Below are positions 1-7,617 of a DNA stretch of 64,000 nucleotides, in pieces. Position 1 is the first letter of the stretch, and each line of letters starts with the position of its first letter. Both the position numbers and the translations under genes were made by a program. The notes below the pieces were generated by a model. It was not told where the DNA came from, made no database searches, and worked only from the letters and a program-made list of their open reading frames with translations. The DNA lies in assembly GCA_013322215.1 (NCBI GenBank), contig JAAMEZ010000014.1, positions 124,001-188,000 on the forward strand, given 5' to 3'. Source of the DNA: Martinezella rhizogenes (GTDB lineage Bacteria; Pseudomonadota; Alphaproteobacteria; Rhizobiales; Rhizobiaceae).

Positions 1-300
1 TTGCGGATGGGGACTGCTGTTCAGTGCTTTGCCACGGTCCTCCTCGTCAGCTTGCCATTGTCGATATCGATGTTCGTGATGTTGCGGCACACCGTCCGCC
101 TGCGGCCGAGCTTTGTCACTCTGGTCGCCGGGCTGGCCGTCGCCGGGATGACGTCGACAGCGATGGCGCTACTCTACCGCCTTGATGCCACCATCATGAA
201 TCTGATCTGGAACCTCGGAACGGCGGCTCTGATCGTCATCTTCAAAGCGATTTTCGGGCGGCGAGTCCTAAAGACGATCGCGGGAGCTCTCAAAGGATGA
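1..300 (+). CDS. NrsF-like (DUF1109) membrane protein, C-terminal part
   Basis: The frame is open from the first base and ends at a TGA at 298-300, giving 99 residues of what is probably a protein of about 210. It contains three hydrophobic segments (about residues 8-27, 38-57 and 65-88). The spacing, together with the polar stretch RHTVRLRP between the first two, resembles the C-terminal half of NrsF/DUF1109 proteins, which are inner-membrane negative regulators of ECF sigma factors. The true start lies to the left of the window, and a SigF-type sigma gene would be expected there. The family call rests on overall pattern only. Confidence 0.55.
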   Translation: MRMGTAVQCFATVLLVSLPLSISMFVMLRHTVRLRPSFVTLVAGLAVAGMTSTAMALLYRLDATIMNLIWNLGTAALIVIFKAIFGRRVLKTIAGALKG

Positions 301-477
301 GCGCCGTGGAGAGCGATAGCGCACCCCTTGAGTACCGACTGGAAAGTTGTTTGCTAATTGGTACGGCTCTTGCCAGGAACGCATCCCTCAATTTTGCTGT
401 GCATAATTGTTGAGGTGAAATCCAAAGAGCATCCGTGCCGATTCCGTCATTAGGCCAAATCATGATTCAATCCCGGG

Positions 478-1170
478 ATGGCAAAGAGACCGCTTCCCTC
501 GGTTGAACATGTCGAAACGCTGTCGCTTGTGGCGATGCGCCGGCTCGTGGGCGGGCTTGTCGAAGAGCTGCATGGGCTGAAAGCCGAGGTCGCAGCATTG
601 CGATCCGAGAACGAAGCTCTCCGCGAGGAAAATGCAGAGCTCCGACTGGAAAACACCCGGCTGAAAGTCGAGAACCAGCAACTGCGCGACGAGATCGCGC
701 GGCTGAAGAGCCTGCCGCCAAGGCCGCCATTTCGCCCATCCGGCATGGATAAGGCGACCGATATCAAATCCGGCGACAAACAAGCGGGCAAGAAGAAGCC
801 GCGCGGCCCTAAGCTCGATGTGAAACGGGTCAGCCGGGAAGAGATCCTACGTGCCAAGGTTCCGGTTGGCTCGCGGTTCAAAGGCTATAAAAGCTGTTTC
901 GTGCGGGAACTGGTGCTGTCGGCGGGGCTTGTTCATTACCGACGCGAATGCTGGGTGACACCGGACGGCAAGACGGTACTGGCACCGCTGCCCGCGGGGA
1001 TCGTCGGCGGCTATGGAGCGAACCTCAGGCGGTTTTGCCTGATGCTGCACGCGCAAGGGCAAGTGACGACTGGGCGACTGACCACGTTGCTAAATGATAT
1101 CGGCGTCGAGATCTCGAAACGCCAGGTCGTGCGCCTTCTCCCGATTGTGGTTGGCTTTCCCCTTTGTTAA
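478..1170 (+). pseudogene. IS66-like transposase, N-terminal remnant
   Basis: The first about 222 residues match the N-terminal portion of an IS66-like rhizobial transposase. There is a long leucine-zipper-like coiled coil at about residues 30-80 (repeated SENEALREENAELRLEN-type heptads), then a basic KKKPRGPK linker, then a region ending SKRQVVRLL. After that point (about base 1145) the frame runs into unrelated sequence and stops within eight residues. The DDE catalytic core, which lies further downstream in intact copies, is absent. No terminal inverted repeats were identified. It is a dead insertion-sequence fragment that marks the left side of the accessory region. Confidence 0.7.
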
Positions 1171-1474
1171 CCATATGAATTAACGCTGTTCTTTTATCTT
1201 GTTGAAGCGAAATCGGATGTTGCTTCCGTTGGTCAGACGGTGATTTTTTGCGGCCTTGGCTATCGATAGGTATCAAGTATCGATACATATAACCCGCCAG
1301 AAATATAGGTATATTACGGAATTCAATCACATTATAGGAATAGAAATTACTTAATTTTAATATTTTTATGGGTGACGATAGCTAAACTTATTATTTTATA
1401 TATCAAAGCGCTTCTTGAAAGCTTGGAAACGCAGACGGATTGGCAATCCTGTATACAACTAATATTACCATGGT
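1171..1474. other. AT-rich non-coding stretch with TATCGATA pair
   Basis: About 300 bases between the transposase remnant and the LysR gene stop. No convincing gene is present. The sequence is markedly AT-richer than its flanks. It contains the palindrome TATCGATA twice (1261-1268 and 1278-1285), separated by 9 bases. It is probably the scar region left by decay of the insertion sequence. Confidence 0.5.
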
Positions 1475-2386
1475 CTATGTTCTTCCCGCTTGTTCTCTGA
1501 ATTTCGTGCCTTTCGCGATTGCCAACAGCCGAAAGATCGCGCGTTTCGGATTGGATTCGAGCCAGACGACCGACGTGAAACTGACACTGCCCGGCCCCAC
1601 AAGTGGCCGCCACACCGCATGGTCAATTCTCATAGTTCTTGCAAGGCTTTCGCACGCAACCGCAATGCCCTTGCCAAGCTGAACATCGATGAAAATGGTC
1701 GATTGGCTAACGTTGCGACGTTGAATGGCTAAGCATTCTGTAGAAGTTGTTATATCCGACAACAAATGCGGATCAAACTGTGGAACATCCTTCTCTGTCG
1801 GGATCAGAAGATGATTGCCGGCAAGGTCCACCCAAGATAGAGCCGACCTGTCACACATTGGGTGTCCCGCTGGAAGGAGAACAACAAGACGCTCTTCCGA
1901 GATCACCTCGCTTGTACAGGACCTAGCACGGCAACTGCCACACATGAAGGCAACGTCCAGCACACGGCGACGTATGGCGTGGACGTGGTTTCGGTACGCA
2001 ACGTCTTCAATGGAAACTGCAATGTCGGGGCATGATCTTTCAAAACATCGAACGAGTCGGACGATGAAGTCCTGGCCGATTGATGGATTGACCCCAATCC
2101 TGATTGTTTTCGCATCCTTGTTTCGGAGAGCCGTACGGGCAATCTGCTCTTCCACACCCTCATAGTGCGCGCGTATTTCCTCGACCCAGGCTCGTCCAGC
2201 TTTCGTCAACCGAACACCATTTGCGCAGCGATCAAACAGTTGCAGATCGAGATATTGCTCCAACGACAGGATATTGCGACTGACACTGGATTCTTGTACT
2301 CCGAGAGCCAGGGCTACTTTTCGCATGCTGCCGAACTCGGCGGCCGCAAAGACGTATTTCAGATGAAGAAGAGCATTGATATCCAT
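1475..2386 (-). CDS. LysR-family transcriptional regulator
   Basis: A 303-residue protein of normal LysR length. The N-terminal winged helix-turn-helix spans about residues 5-65 (EFGSMRKVALALGVQESSVSRN followed by a conserved LFDR). A substrate-binding domain follows at about 92-295, with the usual IRIGVNPSIGQDF opening strand. Its ATG lies only 9 bases after the stop of the alpha-oxoamine synthase gene, so the two are almost certainly cotranscribed. This is unusual, because LysR regulators are more often divergent from their targets. It may respond to the synthase product or substrate, but the ligand cannot be told from sequence. Confidence 0.9.
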   Translation of the reverse strand: MDINALLHLKYVFAAAEFGSMRKVALALGVQESSVSRNILSLEQYLDLQLFDRCANGVRLTKAGRAWVEEIRAHYEGVEEQIARTALRNKDAKTIRIGVNPSIGQDFIVRLVRCFERSCPDIAVSIEDVAYRNHVHAIRRRVLDVAFMCGSCRARSCTSEVISEERLVVLLPAGHPMCDRSALSWVDLAGNHLLIPTEKDVPQFDPHLLSDITTSTECLAIQRRNVSQSTIFIDVQLGKGIAVACESLARTMRIDHAVWRPLVGPGSVSFTSVVWLESNPKRAIFRLLAIAKGTKFREQAGRT

Positions 2387-2395
2387 TGCGGTTCT

Positions 2396-3649
2396 TCATT
2401 CCAAACCTGCGTCGATCTCATCCTTGATTACATCTACGGCTGCACAGACCTCACTGATCTGCTCATCGGTGTGGCTCGCCGTCACGCAGATGCGCAGTCC
2501 CGCCATACCCTTTGATACGGTTGGAAAGAAGATCGCCGATGTGTAGAAGCCTTGCTGAAAGAGGTTTCTCGCGGCGCCGATCGCCATCAGCTCGTCGCCG
2601 AAATGGACTGTGCGGATCGGCAGCGGGGCGCCGCGCTGAGGCGTTTCCAGCAACTTGTCAAACAGCGCTATCTTCTGTTGCAATGCTCTTTGCCGAAGCG
2701 GCAGCTCGTCCGATGCGTGCAGCTTTGCCGACGCCAGGCCGGCACCGATGGCCGCTGTATTGAGCGACGCGGAAAACGCGTGGGCCACGGCAAATCTGCG
2801 AAACAAGAGCTCCTGCTGAGCCGAACCCAGCATCAGCAGACCACCGGACGCCCCGAAACCTTTGCCGAGTGAGGCAGCGACGATCGTCCGGTCGCCCAGC
2901 TCTCCGAGCTGAGATTTTGCAAAGCCTTCGCCACGTTTGCCGAAAAGCGATACGCCGTGCGCGTCATCTATATAGAGGAACAACCCATATTTTTCCTGCA
3001 GACGCCGCAGTTCAGCAATGGGGGCGCTACCACCCATGGAATAGACGCCATCACAGACATAGGCGACGCTCTTACTCCGCCGGCACAGCCGCTCGAGGGC
3101 TTCAAGATCGTTATGGGCAATCGTCTCAACGCGCGTTTCCTGCGCAATGGTGCCTTTGTGATAGGCAAGTGTTGCGTGGGCAAGACGATCAAAAGCCATT
3201 ACCGGCTTCGGGCCACCAGTGAGATGTCCTGATGCAATCAAGGGCAAAGCACTCATATTGGCGGCAAGCACGGTGGTGTAGGTAATCACCCGGGCGGCAA
3301 ACAGTTGCGAAAGAGAGGCTTCCAGTTCGGCGAGGGAAGCAAAGTTGAGCCGAGTGCGTGCGCAGGACCAGTGTAGCGCACCTGCCATGCGCACCGCTTC
3401 GATAGCACCTTTGACAATGTCTGGATGATTGTCCAAGCCGAGATAGGAACACCGGACAAAGTCGACGATTTCTCGATCTTCATAGTTTAATCTGACAGCC
3501 CTGCCCTGCGAAGGATGGGCGTAGATCGCCATAACTCCTTCAAAATGAGCCGCCTCAAAATGGCGGCCGGCGGTATCGATCAACCCGCTCGTATTTCGAT
3601 GGATTACCTTACTGTTCCGATCAGAGTCTGTCGCTTTGCCGATCTTCAT
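2396..3649 (-). CDS. Alpha-oxoamine synthase family PLP enzyme (BioF/ALAS/CqsA-like)
   Basis: A 417-residue fold-type I pyridoxal-phosphate enzyme. Family marks are CSYLGLDNHPDI near residue 67, the cofactor-contacting IDDAHGVSLFG near 227, and the PLP-lysine motif ASLGKGFGASGG near 259. Enzymes of this family condense an acyl-CoA or acyl-ACP with an amino acid and lose CO2, giving an alpha-amino ketone. Members include biotin, heme, sphingolipid, RkpG and CAI-1/LAI-1 signal synthases. No biotin or heme genes are nearby. It sits instead in an operon with a LysR gene, downstream of an atypical response regulator. That context favours a specialised product, possibly a signal or lipid head group. 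The substrate is unknown. Confidence 0.88.
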   Translation of the reverse strand: MKIGKATDSDRNSKVIHRNTSGLIDTAGRHFEAAHFEGVMAIYAHPSQGRAVRLNYEDREIVDFVRCSYLGLDNHPDIVKGAIEAVRMAGALHWSCARTRLNFASLAELEASLSQLFAARVITYTTVLAANMSALPLIASGHLTGGPKPVMAFDRLAHATLAYHKGTIAQETRVETIAHNDLEALERLCRRSKSVAYVCDGVYSMGGSAPIAELRRLQEKYGLFLYIDDAHGVSLFGKRGEGFAKSQLGELGDRTIVAASLGKGFGASGGLLMLGSAQQELLFRRFAVAHAFSASLNTAAIGAGLASAKLHASDELPLRQRALQQKIALFDKLLETPQRGAPLPIRTVHFGDELMAIGAARNLFQQGFYTSAIFFPTVSKGMAGLRICVTASHTDEQISEVCAAVDVIKDEIDAGLE

Positions 3650-3797
3650 CGTTCAATCTCCGGTCTGTCAACACGATGACCAGAAGTTGAAATCCGCGTC
3701 ACTCAAACTCAACAAAGCGGGCAGGAAATGCGGATCAATTTAAGTTATCACTAATGTGACGCATTCGATCCCATGTAAAGTTTGGCGAAAATCGCGA

Positions 3798-4496
3798 TTA
3801 ACTGAAATCGGCAGAATAGCCGCTTGACCGAATGGTGCGGATGATGTTGCGACCAGTCATCTGCTCCAGGGTGCGACGCAGTCGCCCGACATGTACGTCG
3901 ACGGTGCGTGGCTGCACGTAATAGTTTGGGGGCCATGCCGCTTCGATCAGTTCCGCGCGGCTGAACACTCGTCCAGGCGCCTGCAGCAAGCGACACAGGA
4001 GCTTGAACTCTATTGGGCCGAGCTGGACGGATTCGGAGCCGTGCCTGACCATCCTGTGGCTCGTTTCCAGGCTAAGCTCCCAAACATTGAAGGTGTTGCG
4101 GTCACGTCGGATCGCTTCCAGACCGTGGGATCCGCCCGACATAAGCGACTGCAAATAGGCGAGAATCCTTGCCGGCGAAACCGGACGAATAAAACCTTCG
4201 CTCACGCCCGCCTTGAGCAGATCGATATAGTGGCGCTCATTGCCCCCCGGCATCAATGCGAGCAAAGGGATATGCGCCGTCGCCCGATCGGTCTTGAGCG
4301 CGCTGCAAATGCGCAGGACATGATCCGGATTGTTTTCCGTATCGAGAATGATTGCCAAGACGGACGAACGTGCCGGAAGTTTGCCAAGTTCTTCTTCATC
4401 CAACAGTGCGGCGCTGAACCCCTCCACCGCCAGAATGTGACTAAACAGCAGGTACAGATCGAGATTCTGCGACCAGAAAAGAACGACGGGATTCAT
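3798..4496 (-). CDS. OmpR/PhoB-type regulator with atypical receiver domain (RR1)
   Basis: A 232-residue protein. The N-terminal receiver-like domain spans about 1-120 and the C-terminal winged-helix DNA-binding domain about 130-230 (ELIEAAWPPN...RTVDVHVGRLRR...IIRTIRSSGY). The candidate phospho-acceptor Asp is present (AIILDTE). However, the N-terminal acidic pair is missing (VVLFWSQNLD), the conserved Ser/Thr is replaced (LLALMPGG), and the conserved Lys is Arg (GFIRPVSP). Canonical phosphorylation is therefore doubtful. No histidine kinase lies in the window near it. It is read towards the alpha-oxoamine synthase, 148 bases away, and has a close paralogue at 6130-6822. Confidence 0.88.
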   Translation of the reverse strand: MNPVVLFWSQNLDLYLLFSHILAVEGFSAALLDEEELGKLPARSSVLAIILDTENNPDHVLRICSALKTDRATAHIPLLALMPGGNERHYIDLLKAGVSEGFIRPVSPARILAYLQSLMSGGSHGLEAIRRDRNTFNVWELSLETSHRMVRHGSESVQLGPIEFKLLCRLLQAPGRVFSRAELIEAAWPPNYYVQPRTVDVHVGRLRRTLEQMTGRNIIRTIRSSGYSADFS

Positions 4497-4538
4497 CCGA
4501 CAGCCTTTCTATCTACTGTAGCCGAGATCAGAGCCAGC

Positions 4539-4555
4539 ATTATGCTGCATCAAAA
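4539..4555. promoter_or_regulatory. Candidate operator A of the cluster motif
   Basis: ATTATGCTGCATCAAAA matches 14 of 17 positions of the perfect palindrome ATTTTGTTGCAACAAAAT found at 10733-10750. It lies about 45 bases upstream of the RR1 start codon, in the region shared with the HEPN-nucleotidyltransferase gene. The regulator that binds is inferred (GntR at 10787-11476 is the first candidate), not shown. Confidence 0.5.
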
Positions 4556-4654
4556 ATGCCGCAAAAATCCTCAATTTCACGGAAAATCGCATTTCGATAT
4601 GCGATATCGCTCATATTCATATATTTCTCACAAAAGTCTAGTATATTTCTCCAT

Positions 4655-4672
4655 TTTTTGATGCAACATTTT
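4655..4672. promoter_or_regulatory. Candidate operator B of the cluster motif
   Basis: TTTTTGATGCAACATTTT shares the block TTTTGATGCAACA with the operator at 11506-11523, and the left half-site is strong. Together with site A it brackets the AT-rich stretch between the divergent RR1 and HEPN-nucleotidyltransferase genes. Centre-to-centre distance to site A is about 116 bases. Confidence 0.5.
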
Positions 4673-4766
4673 TATTGCGTTCGATGCGGTTTTAACGCAA
4701 CCTGTGGATTCGAAGCGCAAGCTCCTTTATGCCTGTCTCATGCCCGTGAAAGAACCGTCATTGTTC

Positions 4767-5699
4767 ATGAAGTCCAGCATCGACCATCTGCCACCGTTCA
4801 AACAACGGGAACTCGCTCGAGTCCTCGAGGTGCTGCATGAAGAGTTTGAGGATGCATTGAAGGGTGCCTCAGCAGATTTCAAGAAGCGCGGCCGCATCCT
4901 CAAAATCATCCTGTTCGGTTCTTATGCGCGCGGCGGCTGGGTCGACGAACCGCATACCAAAAAGGGCTATCGTTCCGACTTCGATATATTGATCATCGTC
5001 AACGATAAAAGACTGACCGATTTCGACCGCTACTGGCAAAGAGCCGCCAATCGCTTCCCGCACGAGGAGTTCAAGACGCCGGTGAACTTCATCGTCCACT
5101 CGCTTCGCGAGGTCAATACGCTGCTGGAGCAAGGCCGGTATTTCTTCGTCGACCTGCGCCGCGATGGCATCATCCTCTATGAACTCGACGACAAGCCGCT
5201 TGCCACGCCGGGCCTTTTGAGACCCGAAGACGCCTACAGATTTGCCAAGGAATATTTTGAGGACCGGCTCCCGCACGCGGAAACTTTTGCGGAGGGAGCT
5301 GAGTTCTTTAAGGAGAAAGGTAGGCTCAAAGAAGCTGCCTTCCTTTTGCATCAGTCGATCGAGCAGGCCTACGCGACCCTGTTGCTGGTTCTGACCAACT
5401 ACAGTCCTGCCGCCCATAATATCAAACATTTGCGCAGCCTCGCTGAAAGTCAGTCGCAACAATTGGCGGAAGCATGGCCACGTGACCAGCAGCGCTTCGT
5501 CGCCTGGTTCAATATCCTCAACGAAGCTTACGTTAAGGCGCGCTATTCAAAGCATTTCGAGATCAACCTGGAAGCGCTCACCTGGTTGCAAGCGCGCACC
5601 GCAGACCTGATTGACCGCGTAGCAAAAGCTTGCCAAACGCATCTTGAAGCATTGAGGCATCAGATCGAAAACGCCGACCGCTATTCAGGGAGCCAGTGA
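4767..5699 (+). CDS. Nucleotidyltransferase-HEPN fusion protein
   Basis: About 310 residues from the ATG at 4767. An upstream in-frame start at 4704 would add 21 residues not expected for the family. The N-terminal half is a minimal nucleotidyltransferase: GSYARGGW at about 50-57, followed by SDFDILI, the metal-binding acidic pair. The C-terminal half is an all-helical HEPN-like domain (about 185-300) with LHQSIEQAYATLLL and a KARYSKHF segment. The usual RX4-6H ribonuclease motif is not clear (only R-x3-H). Two-gene MNT/HEPN pairs are toxin-antitoxin modules in which the nucleotidyltransferase AMPylates the HEPN toxin. Here both are in one chain, so self-inhibition is possible but inferred. 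It is divergent from RR1. Confidence 0.85.
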   Translation: MKSSIDHLPPFKQRELARVLEVLHEEFEDALKGASADFKKRGRILKIILFGSYARGGWVDEPHTKKGYRSDFDILIIVNDKRLTDFDRYWQRAANRFPHEEFKTPVNFIVHSLREVNTLLEQGRYFFVDLRRDGIILYELDDKPLATPGLLRPEDAYRFAKEYFEDRLPHAETFAEGAEFFKEKGRLKEAAFLLHQSIEQAYATLLLVLTNYSPAAHNIKHLRSLAESQSQQLAEAWPRDQQRFVAWFNILNEAYVKARYSKHFEINLEALTWLQARTADLIDRVAKACQTHLEALRHQIENADRYSGSQ

Positions 5700-5878
5700 A
5701 TACGCGTTGATCAAGGATACTCCGGCTATCTTAGTCATACGTAGATTTTACCCTAAGACCACACTTGCAAACGCCATGGACTGCCAGAAGACAGTCGAAA
5801 ATATCGACTGTTGTGCCAAAGAGCACCAAAGTCCGGCTTCGATCTTTATTCCCTGCGCCGGACGCAGGAGGTGTTTGC

Positions 5879-6094
5879 ATGTCACGAAACTCGATAAACC
5901 GCGCGGTCAGCTGCGAACAGAGCGCCGCATTGGACGCCGCCAACAATAGTCATCAGATCGTTCAGGATACCATCACCCGATATGGCGATCAGGCGCCAAC
6001 AGTTGCTGCTTGGTGCGCGTTCACTGCATGGTGTGAAGGCCAAGACGAAGAGTATCACTTTTGGTCGCGCATTTTTCTAAGACTGCGCAACTAG
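5879..6094 (+). CDS. Small conserved rhizobial protein, unknown function
   Basis: A 71-residue ORF from an ATG at 5879 preceded by a strong ribosome-binding site (AGGAGG, about 7 bases upstream). That site decides this start over the longer reading from 5765. The C-terminal half (YGDQAPTVAAWCAFTAWCEG, then DEEYHFWSRIFLRLR) has the composition of small cytosolic rhizobial hypothetical proteins whose helix pairs carry repeated Trp and Ala. No membrane segment or signal peptide is seen. It follows the HEPN fusion by 180 bases and converges on RR2. Function is unknown. Confidence 0.65.
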   Translation: MSRNSINRAVSCEQSAALDAANNSHQIVQDTITRYGDQAPTVAAWCAFTAWCEGQDEEYHFWSRIFLRLRN

Positions 6095-6129
6095 CGCTGA
6101 CTCGGCTATCCTTGATGGCCGGGGCCACT

Positions 6130-6822
6130 TCACTGTCGGCGATCGGGATTGAGACCCAAAGCGTAACCTTGCGTACGAACCGTGCGAATAAGATCGGGGC
6201 CAAACTTACGAAGCGCCCGTCGGATATGGCCCATATGGATATCGACCGTTCTGGGTTCCACATCAGCGACCGCCGGCCAGGCTGCAGCGATGAGCTCCGC
6301 TCGGCTACGGACAGTTTCCGGGTCCTGCAAAAGATATCGCAGGAGCCGGAACTGCAGGGCAGTAAGCGCGACTTCTTTGCCACTCCGGCGCACCCGGGCG
6401 GCGACGGTGTTCATTTCAATGTCCGCAAAGCGGAGAAAATTGGCATCACATTCGACGCCTCCCAATTCAATCAGCGCATCGACCCGAAACCGCCTGAACA
6501 ATCCGATAAGATGAGCGGGATCGAAGGGCCGTGAGAGGACAAAGTCAGCGCCAGTCGCGTCAAACCTGTGATCGTGCTGATCACAGAGCACTGTAATCAG
6601 GGCCTTCGGGCGAATGCGCTTCAGCGCAAGCAGATTGGAAGGGCTAACTTCCGAGATCGAGCCATCGACAATCACGGCCATGACCAAGCCGTCAGACAGC
6701 TCACTTGCCATTTCCTCGAAGCTTACCACTGATGATGCGCGGAATCCCTCGATCGCCAGGATATGTCGGAGCAGCAGAAACTTTTGGGCGTCATTCAGAT
6801 GGATTAGAACGCGAAAATCCAT
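6130..6822 (-). CDS. OmpR/PhoB-type regulator with atypical receiver domain (RR2)
   Basis: 230 residues, same architecture as RR1: a receiver-like domain (about 1-115) and a winged-helix DNA-binding domain (about 125-225, with AELIAAAWPA...RTVDIHMGHIRRAL...LIRTVRTQGY). The acceptor Asp is kept (AVIVDGS), but the conserved Thr/Ser position is Cys (ITVLCDQ) and the conserved Lys is Arg (LSRPFDP). The acidic pair is reduced to ND. It starts 18 bases after the SDR gene, so it is the last gene of the aminotransferase-ThDP-SDR operon. That position suggests it reports on the pathway. No partner kinase is visible. Confidence 0.88.
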   Translation of the reverse strand: MDFRVLIHLNDAQKFLLLRHILAIEGFRASSVVSFEEMASELSDGLVMAVIVDGSISEVSPSNLLALKRIRPKALITVLCDQHDHRFDATGADFVLSRPFDPAHLIGLFRRFRVDALIELGGVECDANFLRFADIEMNTVAARVRRSGKEVALTALQFRLLRYLLQDPETVRSRAELIAAAWPAVADVEPRTVDIHMGHIRRALRKFGPDLIRTVRTQGYALGLNPDRRQ

Positions 6823-6840
6823 GTTTCCCTCCGAATGATC

Positions 6841-7617
6841 CTACAGCGGAGCAAACTCCCCGCCATTGACGTCGAGGACGGCGCCGTTGATGAAACCCGC
6901 TTCACCAGAAACGAGAAAGCAGATGGCGGTGGCAACATCATCCGGAGTACCTAGGCGCCCGGCCGGAATACGGGCGATTGCCGCCGTGTTGGTTTCGCTA
7001 TCCACGGGACCTGCCATATCAGTGGCGATCCTGCCTGGCGCGATGAGATTGGTGGTCACTCCATGGCCGGCGGATGCGGCGACCAGCGATCGGGCAAGCC
7101 CGACAAGCGCTGATTTGGATGCAACGTAGGATGCACCGGCGATCCGTGGAAGGGTGCGGCCGGCAATCGAGCCGACAAGGACGATACGTCCAAATCCGCG
7201 GCTGCTCATATGCGGCAGGGCAGCTTGGCAGCACAACATCGCACCCGTCAGATTGACGGCGAGAACGGATTGCCATTCTCCTATTGTGATCTGCGCAAAC
7301 GGGGTGGCGCCGTCCTCGCCCTTGGGGGATGTGCCCGCGTTGCAGACAAGGACATCGGGCATCGCCCATTTATCCTCCAGCATGCAGAAGAAGTCGCGTA
7401 TTTGCGACGGCTTGGCTAGGTCGACGGTCCGCGCAAAAATGCTTTCGGCGCCGAAGCGCGCCGAGAGCATTTGTTCCGCCGATGTCACGTGATCCCGACG
7501 CTGACCGAAGAATGCGACCTTGTAACCACAATTGAGCAAGTGCGATACGGTCGCCAGACCGATCCCTGAACTGCCGCCGGTGACGACAGCCAGCCTATGC
7601 CGGGGCGCGGCCGTCAT
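6841..7617 (-). CDS. SDR-family NAD(P)-dependent oxidoreductase
   Basis: 258 residues, typical of classical short-chain dehydrogenases. The cofactor-binding glycine motif is TGGSSGIG near residue 13, the structural NAG motif is at VCNAGTSP, the catalytic Ser is in LVGSIAGR, and the Tyr-Lys pair is in ASYVASKSAL. The C-terminal end FINGAVLDVNGGEFAP is typical of 3-oxoacyl-ACP-reductase-like members. Its ATG overlaps the stop of the ThDP enzyme gene by four bases (ATGA), so translation is coupled. It probably reduces a ketone or oxidises an alcohol made by the preceding enzyme. The substrate is not known. Confidence 0.92.
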   Translation of the reverse strand: MTAAPRHRLAVVTGGSSGIGLATVSHLLNCGYKVAFFGQRRDHVTSAEQMLSARFGAESIFARTVDLAKPSQIRDFFCMLEDKWAMPDVLVCNAGTSPKGEDGATPFAQITIGEWQSVLAVNLTGAMLCCQAALPHMSSRGFGRIVLVGSIAGRTLPRIAGASYVASKSALVGLARSLVAASAGHGVTTNLIAPGRIATDMAGPVDSETNTAAIARIPAGRLGTPDDVATAICFLVSGEAGFINGAVLDVNGGEFAPL

